Assembly (NCBI GenBank): GCA_045631845.1
Contig: JAZQVM010000030.1
Location: forward strand, 1-29,333
Length of the DNA: 29,333 nucleotides
Source: CAKSHC01 sp045631845
GTDB taxonomy: Bacteria > Bacillota > Clostridia > Oscillospirales > UMGS1783
Direction: 5' to 3'
Notes under the pieces: model-generated
Told to the model about the DNA's origin: nothing
The model's database searches: none
Seen by the model: the letters and a program-made list of their open reading frames with translations, nothing else
Position numbers and translations under genes: made by a program
Shown: one piece after another, positions 1-7,083 of the stretch
Numbering within the stretch: the first letter of the stretch is position 1
How the letters are laid out: each line of letters begins with the position of its first letter

Positions 1-42
1 CCATTCTCTTTATACGGCCACAGGCAAGATGTTAGACGATTT

Positions 43-711
43 TTATGCTTGTTTGTTTGATTTTTTACGGTAAATACCGGCACGGTAGTTTTCAAGAATC
101 AAACGAACCAAAGCACAAGCCACCCAAAAGATTCGTACGGATAATTGGATATCTAAACTTGCCGTGGGATTAGTCCGACCAAAATCACAAGATACCTCAA
201 CATCCATGGCATCCTTATCCATTTTTATATTGGTATCGATAAATCCGGCTATCGAATAGACGGCGGTGCTGATGCTGCCATATTCGATTGCGGCCATGGC
301 CGCATCTTCATGGCCAACCGTGATGTGGGCATGCAGACGGGAAAGACGGCATTTGCTTAACAGGCGCACGACCCGCTTAAGAAGACGGCGGATCAAGGCC
401 AAAATACGATGCAACACAGAGCCCCAGTTATTGACCTTTGCGGCAATACGAATCTTATCCCAATCGGAATACTGCTCCAATCCCAAAAGTTTCATTGCCA
501 GTCTTACAACTATATGATTCGGATCGGGCTTTTTGCCGAAAACAAAGAACAGGATCTTATAATATGTTTTTACCTTACCCTGCGGATCGGTAAAAATCTT
601 AACGGTAACAGGAAGGACCATCAATATCCCGATGATCCCGACAAGAACCGCTAAAAAGATTCCTAATATTTTCAAGACGATCAATGGGCACACCTGCCTT
701 TCTATCCACAT
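43..711 (-). CDS. DUF2953-like membrane-anchored protein
   Basis: A 222-residue protein with one hydrophobic N-terminal segment (about residues 10-33), a basic middle region (about 105-125, rich in R, L and K) and a second hydrophobic stretch near the C-terminus (about 193-205). This layout and the short motifs PVTVKI and KILF.FGKKP resemble DUF2953 proteins of spore-forming Firmicutes, whose function is not established. The start is uncertain. The ATG at 711 lies inside a TATAAT (710-715, minus strand) that could be a -10 box. The in-frame TTG at 684 sits 6 nt after AAGGCAGGTG and would give a 213-aa protein beginning right at the membrane segment. The gene is divergent from the small membrane protein at 830. 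Family call from pattern only. Confidence 0.6.
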   Translation of the reverse strand: MWIERQVCPLIVLKILGIFLAVLVGIIGILMVLPVTVKIFTDPQGKVKTYYKILFFVFGKKPDPNHIVVRLAMKLLGLEQYSDWDKIRIAAKVNNWGSVLHRILALIRRLLKRVVRLLSKCRLSRLHAHITVGHEDAAMAAIEYGSISTAVYSIAGFIDTNIKMDKDAMDVEVSCDFGRTNPTASLDIQLSVRIFWVACALVRLILENYRAGIYRKKSNKQA

Positions 712-769
712 TATACCCTATTAGTTTACCACATACTCCCATTAAATTCAATATCTTACCGTTGTCCTC

Positions 770-798
770 TTGCATTTTTCCTATAAATACAGTACAAT
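770..798 (+). promoter_or_regulatory. Candidate sigma-A promoter of the 830 gene
   Basis: TTGCAT at 770-775 and TACAAT at 793-798 are separated by exactly 17 nt, about 30 nt upstream of the ATG at 830. Inferred from spacing and consensus only. Confidence 0.5.
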
Positions 799-829
799 AA
801 AGGATAGACAGAAAATGAGGGAATGCTAA

Positions 830-1138
830 ATGAATTATCCATATCAAACACCGCCGCCTGAACCGACACCCAGCCCTACGAAAACGTTGGTTTTCGGCAT
901 ACTGGGACTGGTTTTTTCCTGCTCCTTCTTCATGGCACTGGGCGGCATTATTTTTTCGGCGCTTTGCTTAAGCCGTTCCAATGAATATTATCGAATTACA
1001 GGACAGATCACGGGGAAAATCAAAGTCGCCCGTATCCTTAGCCGAGTGGGCTTGATTCTGGGAATTGTAATGGTGGCACTATTTTTGCTTTTCATTCTCT
1101 CTCAGTTTATCACATATTTCAGCATTACCCGCCTATAA
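830..1138 (+). CDS. Small two-helix membrane protein, DUF4190-like
   Basis: A 102-residue protein. The N-terminus is rich in proline and threonine (PPPEPTPSPTK, residues 7-18). Two hydrophobic segments follow at about 19-48 and 70-98, separated by a short basic, polar stretch. This architecture is common in small Firmicutes membrane proteins annotated as DUF4190 or hypothetical; no function can be read from it. The ATG follows GAGGGA by about 8 nt. The gene has its own candidate promoter (770-798) and a strong terminator directly after the stop, so it looks monocistronic. Confidence 0.6.
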   Translation: MNYPYQTPPPEPTPSPTKTLVFGILGLVFSCSFFMALGGIIFSALCLSRSNEYYRITGQITGKIKVARILSRVGLILGIVMVALFLLFILSQFITYFSITRL

Positions 1139-1142
1139 AAAT

Positions 1143-1181
1143 CAGGACTCCGGATAATTTCCCGGAGTCCTGTTTTATTTT
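1143..1181 (+). terminator. Rho-independent terminator after the 830 gene
   Basis: An 11-bp perfect stem (1143-1153 with 1162-1172) with an 8-nt loop, followed by TTTTATTTT. The 13-mer CGGATAATTTCCC in the hairpin (1151-1163) recurs at 1183-1195. Confidence 0.85.
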
Positions 1182-1240
1182 ACGGATAATTTCCCAGATC
1201 ACCACATATAGTATGGATATAACAAGATTGGGGGAATTTT

Positions 1241-2518
1241 ATGAATCCGTTTGTGCATAAGCCAACACCCGTATTTTCATCCATACAGAATTTTGAACAG
1301 ATCTATCCGCAAAGTTATAACAAAAATGAGGTAGATCCTTACACTAAGACACGCATCATCTTAATGAACGGCACCGAATTTGAGTCCAACTGGTTCTCTC
1401 ACAATTTCGCCAGACACGTGACAGATAACAATCTGCGCCGTGAACTGGCCTTGACTCGCTATGTTGAGAAACAACAGCAGCTGAAAATTTCTCTCCTGAA
1501 ACCCTGCAACGAGAGTCCTTTGGAGCATACCATCGGATATGAGCAGTTGGCCGTTGATCTTACCGCCGAACTGGCCAGACGGGAAAAGGATTGCGACGTC
1601 AAGAAGGCTCTGGATTTTGCCCTGCTGGAAGATTTTGACCACTTGTATCGCTATGCCGATCTCTTAGAGATGGAGCAAGGCATCCGTGCTGAGAAACTGG
1701 TCGGCCGCTACACCGAGATCATGCCCGGCCGTCCCACCATTGCCCATCATCGCTGCCCGTTAGATAATGTCAAGCGCAACATCAATTCCCGCACTGCCGA
1801 CAAGCAGACAGTGCTCAATACCCTCATCATCACCGCCGCCGAGCAACAGACGATGAACTATTACATGAACATCACCAATCTGGCCACCAACGATCTGGCT
1901 CGCAAGCTTTATCAAGAGATTGCCTTGGTGGAGGAGGAGCACGTGACCCAGTACGAATCGCTCATGGATTCGAGCGCTACATGGCTGGAAATGCTCTTGT
2001 GGCATGAGTACAACGAGTGCTATCTGTACTGGTCCTGCTTTATGACCGAGACCGACCGCTGTATTAAGGCGTTGTGGGAAGAGAATTTGGAGATTGAGAT
2101 CGGCCATCTGCATAAGGCGGTAGAATTACTTCAGAAATACGATCACAAGGATTGGCAGGAGGTCATCCCCGACGGCAAGTTCCCTGAGCCGATCAGCCTG
2201 CATGAGAATATCGATTATGTACGTGATATTTTAGGGACTACGGTGCAGTTTACCGGTTGCCGAGAGGGTTATATCAAGTTGGAAGAACTGCCGGCTGATG
2301 CCGATTTCTTTGCCTTCCAGAAGCGCTTGATTCCTTGCGTGGACGTTGTACCCTCGCATCGGGTCATCAACACTCACATTCGTCGCTACGGACGGGATTA
2401 TCGTTTTGAGGTTGCTCCCAATCCCATTCCCGCATTGCGTGACCGTTGTAATGACAATACCACCGTCGGTCGCGAGCCGTGCGCCGCACAGAGTACCGAG
2501 TTTAAATGTAATTGTTAA
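1241..2518 (+). CDS. Ferritin-like (diiron-type) domain protein, 425 aa
   Basis: A soluble 425-residue protein with no signal peptide or membrane segment. Helical segments carry Glu and His spaced as in ferritin-like four-helix bundles: EHTIGYEQ (about 96), LEDFDHLYRYADLL (about 129), TAAEQQTMNYYMN (about 198), VEEEHVTQY (about 230) and EIEIGHLHKAVELL (about 284). These could hold a dinuclear metal site. The C-terminal about 85 residues are less conserved-looking and contain Cys residues, ending in CNC. It is far larger than ferritin (about 170 aa), so storage is not implied; an oxidative-stress or metal-linked role is inference. GGGGG lies 7 nt before the ATG, and a terminator follows the stop at once. 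I recognise this as a conserved clostridial family but know no experimental function. Confidence 0.65.
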   Translation: MNPFVHKPTPVFSSIQNFEQIYPQSYNKNEVDPYTKTRIILMNGTEFESNWFSHNFARHVTDNNLRRELALTRYVEKQQQLKISLLKPCNESPLEHTIGYEQLAVDLTAELARREKDCDVKKALDFALLEDFDHLYRYADLLEMEQGIRAEKLVGRYTEIMPGRPTIAHHRCPLDNVKRNINSRTADKQTVLNTLIITAAEQQTMNYYMNITNLATNDLARKLYQEIALVEEEHVTQYESLMDSSATWLEMLLWHEYNECYLYWSCFMTETDRCIKALWEENLEIEIGHLHKAVELLQKYDHKDWQEVIPDGKFPEPISLHENIDYVRDILGTTVQFTGCREGYIKLEELPADADFFAFQKRLIPCVDVVPSHRVINTHIRRYGRDYRFEVAPNPIPALRDRCNDNTTVGREPCAAQSTEFKCNC

Positions 2519-2526
2519 GAGAGAAC

Positions 2527-2556
2527 GCAGACACGAAATGTGTCTGCTTTTTCTTT
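2527..2556 (+). terminator. Rho-independent terminator after the ferritin-like gene
   Basis: An 8-bp stem (2527-2534 with 2540-2547), loop GAAAT, then TTTTTCTTT. It overlaps the stop codon of the convergent nuclease gene. Confidence 0.8.
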
Positions 2557-3415
2557 ACGGATTGCAATTTTTGCATGGGGTGTAGCCTTGATCCTGCAAA
2601 TCCTGCTTGGATTGATTGGTTGTCTTTTTGTTCTCCGGTTTTATGGAAGATACCTGCGAACAGGATGCCAAATGAATCTTCTTGGAGTTGATATTGAGTA
2701 CATACTCAACGTCGGTCGCTATCGGTTCTTCTTGTGAACCAACCTCCCAACTATTGCCCGTTCGGTAATCGATCTCCACACCCGGTTGATTATTATAGGC
2801 GTAGACATGGAATTGTATGCCCTCTCCCCCATCTTCCACCGATTGCGCCTCCATAATGACACCGCTGGCCACTAAGTTATCCCCCTCAAAAACGGGAGTG
2901 ACCCGATAGAAGACATGGTTCTTCGTTTCCTTGACATAGTCGGCAATCATATTCTCAAAGGGAAGCATTCCCTCTACATTCAAATATCGGGTACCGGTGA
3001 TCAAATTTTGCTCGTTGGCGTTCTCGCCCGTTAACTGAAAGCCGATCAGGTGGCAACGGTTATACAGATATTTCCCATCAACATGGTCATATTTCACCGT
3101 TTGCCAACCACTGGGCTTGACCTGACCGATACTTCCCCGTTCCTCGGTGGGCATAATATCCACGCCGACACACGCCATTGCTACTCCGCACCGACCCAAT
3201 TTATCCAATGGGGCATAGGTTTCATAGGATTGCGTTACCAGCTCCGATTCTTCAAAATCGGGGACATTATCCTGCAACGCCACAAAGGGCTCGCCCGAAA
3301 ATGGCGGCACCGTTTGCTCGTTCATGGTCTGTGAAGCAAAACTGCTTGACGGGGTGGATGCACAGGCACTCAAGAGCAAAAGCAGACAAAGGCCGATGGC
3401 CGATAATTTTTTCAT
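2555..3415 (-). CDS. Lipoprotein DNA/RNA non-specific endonuclease
   Basis: A 286-residue protein. It starts with a lipoprotein signal peptide (MKKLSA, a hydrophobic run, then LSAC with the lipid-accepting Cys at residue 18), so it should sit on the outer face of the membrane. The core resembles the EndA/NucA-type non-specific nuclease fold: LGRCGVAMACVG, then NRCHLIGFQL (in place of the usual DRGH, with His as general base), then the metal-site region NEQNLITGTRYLN. The C-terminal tail (from about 233) is a separate small module with SC...CKNC, typical of clostridial members. The likely role is degrading external DNA or RNA for nutrients or DNA uptake. Its ATG overlaps the stop of the upstream gene (ATGA), indicating translational coupling. 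Gly-to-Cys in the DRGH motif is a variation to note. Confidence 0.8.
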   Translation of the reverse strand: MKKLSAIGLCLLLLLSACASTPSSSFASQTMNEQTVPPFSGEPFVALQDNVPDFEESELVTQSYETYAPLDKLGRCGVAMACVGVDIMPTEERGSIGQVKPSGWQTVKYDHVDGKYLYNRCHLIGFQLTGENANEQNLITGTRYLNVEGMLPFENMIADYVKETKNHVFYRVTPVFEGDNLVASGVIMEAQSVEDGGEGIQFHVYAYNNQPGVEIDYRTGNSWEVGSQEEPIATDVEYVLNINSKKIHLASCSQVSSIKPENKKTTNQSKQDLQDQGYTPCKNCNP

Positions 3416-3810
3416 CGTTCATACACCTCCTCGGTAATGACAGGGTGAGAATTTCCCTCAAATTCCTCGGTGGCAACCAGCTGCCACTCCGAACCGAGTA
3501 CAGGAAATTTACGATCGGACGGATAGCGACGATTCCAGCGATACAGCACAATTTGAGTAACCTTATCCATGTAAGGCATAATGTCTGTATCCTCAATAAA
3601 ACAATAATCTTCGGCCTTAGCCTGATCCAGCAGGCAAGGATCAACACTGACGGATGCCCCCTCAAACAGTTTGGCCGAATAGGGGGTGACCCACAGCGTG
3701 GCATCGCCAATGTTTTCGAGGATGCGGCGGGTCAGCACCACATCCGAACTGAGGCGACGACGGTTAAAAAGGAGTCCGTTTTGATCATCAATGCAGGCAA
3801 TTATCTTCAT
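3412..3810 (-). CDS. Conserved hypothetical protein coupled to the nuclease
   Basis: A 132-residue soluble protein beginning MKIIACIDDQNGLLFNRRR. It has no signal peptide, and I see no catalytic motif I can name. I recognise similar short proteins in Clostridia starting with the same (I/V)DD..G..FN.RR pattern; some are labelled ribonuclease Z in databases, but the metallo-beta-lactamase motif HxHxDH is absent here, so that label would be wrong. It is the first gene of a two-gene unit with the nuclease (4-nt overlap) behind a good promoter at 3863-3891. The function is unknown. Confidence 0.6.
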   Translation of the reverse strand: MKIIACIDDQNGLLFNRRRLSSDVVLTRRILENIGDATLWVTPYSAKLFEGASVSVDPCLLDQAKAEDYCFIEDTDIMPYMDKVTQIVLYRWNRRYPSDRKFPVLGSEWQLVATEEFEGNSHPVITEEVYER

Positions 3811-3862
3811 GTTTCGCTCATTCCATTTCCGTCAAAAATGTTTTGACCTGTTCCTATTAGAC

Positions 3863-3891
3863 AGTATAGCATAACCGAGATATCTGCGCAA
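3863..3891 (-). promoter_or_regulatory. Candidate promoter of the hypothetical-nuclease operon
   Basis: On the minus strand, TTGCGC (3886-3891) and TATACT (3863-3868) are 17 nt apart, about 50 nt upstream of the ATG at 3810. Confidence 0.5.
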
Positions 3892-3897
3892 GCGTTC

Positions 3898-4287
3898 CTA
3901 ACCGTTCCTCTCTCGTTTGCGGAAAGCCGAAGGACATTCGCCGTAATTCTTCTTAAAGGCATTGGAAAAATAATAGGTATTCTCATAGCCCGCCTGCATA
4001 GCAATTTCACCGATACTCAGCGCCGTGGTATTCAACAGTTCCTTGGCTTTCTCCATGCGAAGGCGGATAAGATAACAAATAATCCCAATCCCTGTTTCCT
4101 CCTTGAAGATACGTTTAATGCTCGAAAGCGAATAGGAAAACTGGCGGGAGATTTCTTCCAGCCGAACGGTATGGCCGTGATTTTCATTGAGGTAGGCCAC
4201 GATCTGATCGGTCAGAGTTTGCCACTGCAGTACCTGTTCATACATCGAGATACGGCTTTTCTTCTCGGTGGCATCTGCATTGAGCAA
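3898..4287 (-). CDS. AraC-family regulator, N-terminally truncated
   Basis: A 129-residue open frame holding an apparently complete AraC/XylS double helix-turn-helix domain: VRLEEISRQFSYSLSSIKR and FKEETGIGI from about 41, then ALSIGEIAMQAGYENTYYF and FKKNYGECPSAFRK at the C-terminus. Full-length members are usually 270-300 aa with an N-terminal effector-binding domain. That domain is missing, and the first about 10 residues come from beyond a junction with a gene on the other strand. There is no convincing Shine-Dalgarno at the nominal ATG. It probably once regulated the divergent PIG-L/NagB genes. It is either a broken gene or an assembly chimera; the HTH alone could still bind DNA. Confidence 0.65.
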   Translation of the reverse strand: MLNADATEKKSRISMYEQVLQWQTLTDQIVAYLNENHGHTVRLEEISRQFSYSLSSIKRIFKEETGIGIICYLIRLRMEKAKELLNTTALSIGEIAMQAGYENTYYFSNAFKKNYGECPSAFRKRERNG

Positions 4288-4783
4288 GGAAATGATCTAC
4301 GATAACAACAAGCAAGCCCGTGATAAAATCGTGGACGTGATCCGTTATGCCAATCCCGATGTGATTATCACCCACAATCCGGATGACTATATGCCCGACC
4401 ACACAGCCGTTTCCCGATTGGTTTTTGATGCCAGTTTCACAGCCACTCTGCCCAATTATACCGACTATCCTCATGTATTCAGTTCCAAGGACGGCGCTCC
4501 CGCCAAGTTAGTACCCATTTACTATATGGATACCGTGGCCGGTGTCAATTTCATTCCGACCGAGTACGTGGATATCAGCGATACGATTGACCTGAAGATG
4601 GAGATGCTGGAGTGCCACGAAAGCCAGCTGGTATGGATGCGGGATCATGACAATATTGATTTTGCCGACATGATCAAGACCTGTGCCCGTTATCGCGGTT
4701 ATCAGTGCGGGGCCGACTATGCCGAGGGCTTCCGTATGTGTCAGGTCTACCTCAAAGGCACAACCAAAAGACTTTTACCGTAA
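4268..4783 (+). pseudogene. PIG-L family deacetylase, N-terminus missing
   Basis: The frame encodes the C-terminal two thirds of a PIG-L/LmbE-type de-N-acetylase. Residues from KEMIYDNNKQARDK onward match the family, with ANPDVIITHNPDDYMPDH (the downstream metal/active-site His region), YYMDTVAGV and PTEYVDISD. The N-terminal about 75 residues, which carry the zinc-binding AHPDDE motif and the first Rossmann strand, are absent. The frame starts at a GTG with no good Shine-Dalgarno, at a junction with the opposed AraC fragment. The family removes N-acetyl groups from GlcNAc-type substrates, which fits the downstream NagB-like gene (22-nt gap). As it stands the enzyme cannot work. Confidence 0.75.
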
Positions 4784-4804
4784 AAAAGAAAAGGAGAAAT
4801 AACC

Positions 4805-5738
4805 ATGAACTTTATGGACACCGTAGCCGGTTCCCTCTTGGAAAACTTCTATCCCAAGGGCTGGGACATGGCAAAAATCGATGCTTGCTGCGACAAGGGC
4901 GTGGCTCGCGAGAACTCTGGAACAAGGATTTTAACCCCATTGCCTGCGATAGTTTGGGCGATTTTGACACTCTGATGGGACACGAGATCGCCATGCAGAT
5001 CAAGACCACCCGTGAAATGGGACAAAAACTGGCTATGATCCTGCCGGTCGGCCCGATGGGTATGTATCGCTGGGCCGCCTATTTCCTCAACGAGTGGAAG
5101 GTTTCCTGCGATCACGTGTATACCTTCAACATGGACGAGTGGGCCGATGCGCAGGGCAACACCCTGAGCAGCAGCGAGCCTGCCTCTTTTGAGTATTCCA
5201 TGAAGAATGCCTTTTTCAACAAGATTGATCAGACCGTGCCGGAGAATCAGCGCAACTTTGCCACCAAGAATAATCTTCCCACCTATCCCGAGAAGATTGC
5301 CGCACTGAAGGCGGAAGGGGCAAAGCTGGTTCTGGTTTACGGCATTGGCAGAATGTGTCACATCGCATTCTGGGAGCCGCAGTTTGCTGAGGATTACAGC
5401 AGTGTGGATGAGTGGAAGAAAGCCCCCTATCGCATTGGCGCTAAGCTTCATCCGCTAACCATTGAGCAGAACGCCATCACCAGTTTCAAGAGCCGCACCA
5501 CCCTCGTTCCCTGCACCGCCAACACCATTGGCCCGGCCTGTTCCTGCAGGCAGACTATGCCATCGGCGGCGCTGACGGCGCATTCAACCGCGGCATGGGC
5601 TGGCAGGGCATGAGTTTCCTCACCACCCTCCACTACGGTCCCGATCCGCACATCACTTCCACCTTTATTCCGACTCTCCCCGGCCGTCTGTTCTATCTGT
5701 CCGAGCTGGCCGGCCCCCTCGAGCCTGAATGCAACTAA
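4805..5738 (+). pseudogene. Glucosamine-6-P deaminase-like (NagB) gene with two frameshifts
   Basis: Translation from the ATG at 4805 (AAGGAG about 8 nt upstream) reads MNFMDTVAGSLLENFYPKG and then shifts. GAGAACTCTGG at 4909-4919 has lost one C (restoring it gives REN-LWNKDF). The second frame carries NagB-like motifs: LPVGPMGMY (sugar phosphate loop), FNMDEW (catalytic Asp region) and GIGRMCHIAFWEP (NagB family GxxGHIAFNEP, here Cys before His). Near 5531-5540 one G appears lost (restoring it gives NTIGPGLFLQADYAIGGADG), and the true frame ends at the TAA at 5736 after GPLEPECN. Repaired, it would be about 311 aa. Both lesions are one-base losses in short homopolymers, so sequencing error is a real alternative to gene decay. 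Role if intact: GlcN6P to Fru6P plus ammonia. Confidence 0.75.
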
Positions 5739-5757
5739 GGTTTTTTACACAAGACAA

Positions 5758-5790
5758 GAATCCACCCGCTATACGGGTGGATTCTTTTTA
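5758..5790 (+). terminator. Rho-independent terminator after the NagB-like gene
   Basis: An 11-bp perfect stem (5758-5768 with 5774-5784), loop CTATA, then TTTTTA. Confidence 0.85.
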
Positions 5791-5795
5791 TTGCC

Positions 5796-5970
5796 TCAAT
5801 CAAGTTTTATGCAAACGGGACTATCCTTGGTAAAGGGCACTTCGCCGTATAGAGCACGGACAAAGCCCACTACGCTGTCTTCTACCAAGGCTAAATTTTT
5901 GCAACCCATTTTTGTTCTCTGATACTTGAAATACCGATCCTTCGCCGTTCTGCTTTCTTTTCCCACTCAT
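5796..5970 (-). pseudogene. Tyrosine-recombinase N-terminal relic
   Basis: From the ATG at 5970, preceded by AAAGGA at good spacing, the frame reads MSGKRKQNGEGSVFQVSENK. That is the usual start of phage or conjugative-element tyrosine integrases (arm-binding domain, [R/K]NGEGS[I/V]). The frame then breaks: the expected W-V-A-K-I lies in another frame (TGGGTTGCAAAAATT), and SLGRR returns in the first. No catalytic domain follows. A second frame (5796-5909) reads 37 codons to a TGA with natural-looking composition (LVEDSVVGFVRALYGEV), which I cannot assign. It is best seen as the scar of a departed or decayed element. Confidence 0.4.
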
Positions 5971-6029
5971 TTTTAGTTTCCTTTCTGAATTTGGAAACCA
6001 ATTTAGAAACCAATTGCATCCATGAAGGC

Positions 6030-6074
6030 AAAAAGAAAAACCAGTAGAAACCTCAAATAGAAGGTATCTACTGG
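6030..6074 (-). terminator. Terminator-like hairpin upstream of the integrase relic
   Basis: On the minus strand, a 12-bp stem with one A/A mismatch (6063-6074 with 6041-6052) is followed by TTTTTCTTTTT. It precedes the integrase relic and could act as a second stop for the operon to its right. Confidence 0.55.
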
Positions 6075-6094
6075 CATTTTTATCTCTCTTGTTC

Positions 6095-6150
6095 AAAAAA
6101 GAACTGGTCGGAAACCCTTGATTTTATTGGGTTTTGCCCAGTTTTTCTTT
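6095..6150. terminator. Bidirectional terminator between the NagB and HSDH regions
   Basis: A long two-part hairpin. The outer stem is AAAGAACTGG (6098-6107) with CCAGTTTTTCTTT (6138-6150); the inner stem is AAACCC (6112-6117) with GGGTTT (6129-6134). T-runs follow on both strands. It lies 136 nt after the HSDH stop and should end the MFS-HSDH transcript. Confidence 0.65.
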
Positions 6151-6285
6151 GCAAATTGATTATACCATAAAAAATGCAGAAAGCCATTTCTTTTTATATT
6201 ATTTTTATCTATGCTAATTACGGACACAATTCTTTTCCCTCTTTGCTTTTTCAATTATATTTAAAACGCGCTACATGAGCAGATA

Positions 6286-7083
6286 TTATCTGCGGCTCAT
6301 CTTATCCGACAGGTCTCCATATACAGGAGTAGCCAAACCGAATCCACCTGACACAGTGAGTATTTGTCCGGTGGTATAGGCAGATTCGTCACTTGCAAAA
6401 TAAACTACAGCTTCGGCAATTTCCTCGGGGGTGCCCATTCTTTTTAAAGGAATATGCCGCAAAAACAGTTCTCTAAATGCCTCTGTAAGATTCTTTTCAA
6501 CTGCATCGGTAGCTGTCATGCCGGGAAGAACGGCGTTGCATCGAATATTATTCTTTGCTTCGTGCACCGCGATCAATTTGGTGAGATAATTGATAGCCGC
6601 TTTACTTGTTCCGTATGCCACCTGAGAAATGTCGGGGACAAGTCCACCTACAGAGGAGATATTAATGATGCTTCCTCCTCCTTGTTTGGACATGTATTTA
6701 ACCGCTTCCTTGCTTCCCATAAAAACACTTCTGAGATTAATATTGACTGTATCAAAAAAAATATCGCTATCCGTAGCGCTAAAGTCAAGATCCTTGCCCG
6801 GATTCGATGTGCCGAAGTTATTAACAAGAACATCAATCCGTCCGTCACTTTTTATGACTTCTTCCACCATAGAAGCATACGATTCCGGCTTTCCGGCATC
6901 GTTATAAACGTATTTTACTGTATACCCCTGTGAAATAAGCTTATCTGCTTCTTCTTTGGCAAGGTCTAAATTTCTTCCCGCCATATAAACGCGGGCGCCT
7001 TCTTTTGCGCAAGCCTTAACAATAGCAAGACCGATACCTCTGGTAGACGCTGTAACCAAAACGACTTTATCCTTTAATCTCAT
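6286..7083 (-). CDS. hdhA: 7-alpha-hydroxysteroid dehydrogenase-like SDR
   Basis: A classical short-chain dehydrogenase of 265 aa. The nucleotide-binding motif is TASTRGIG (residues 11-18), with NNFG at about 88-91. The catalytic triad is Ser144, Tyr157 and Lys161 (NISSVGG and YGTSK), and the tail motifs are TGQILTVSGGFGLATP. The recalled Clostridium scindens 7-alpha-HSDH (about 267 aa) shares long stretches, for example NIRCNAVLPGMTATDAV and SGGFGLATP, so I read this as a 7-alpha-hydroxysteroid dehydrogenase acting on cholate or chenodeoxycholate in the cytoplasm. Arg after the second beta strand (MAGRN, residues 34-38) favours NADP(H); this is inference. Its ATG overlaps the MFS stop by 4 nt, so the two are co-translated. 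A different SDR substrate remains possible. Confidence 0.75.
   Translation of the reverse strand: MRLKDKVVLVTASTRGIGLAIVKACAKEGARVYMAGRNLDLAKEEADKLISQGYTVKYVYNDAGKPESYASMVEEVIKSDGRIDVLVNNFGTSNPGKDLDFSATDSDIFFDTVNINLRSVFMGSKEAVKYMSKQGGGSIINISSVGGLVPDISQVAYGTSKAAINYLTKLIAVHEAKNNIRCNAVLPGMTATDAVEKNLTEAFRELFLRHIPLKRMGTPEEIAEAVVYFASDESAYTTGQILTVSGGFGLATPVYGDLSDKMSRR

Noticed and set aside
3412..3810. Ribonuclease Z annotation for the gene upstream of the nuclease
   Set aside because: No HxHxDH metal motif and too short for the metallo-beta-lactamase fold.
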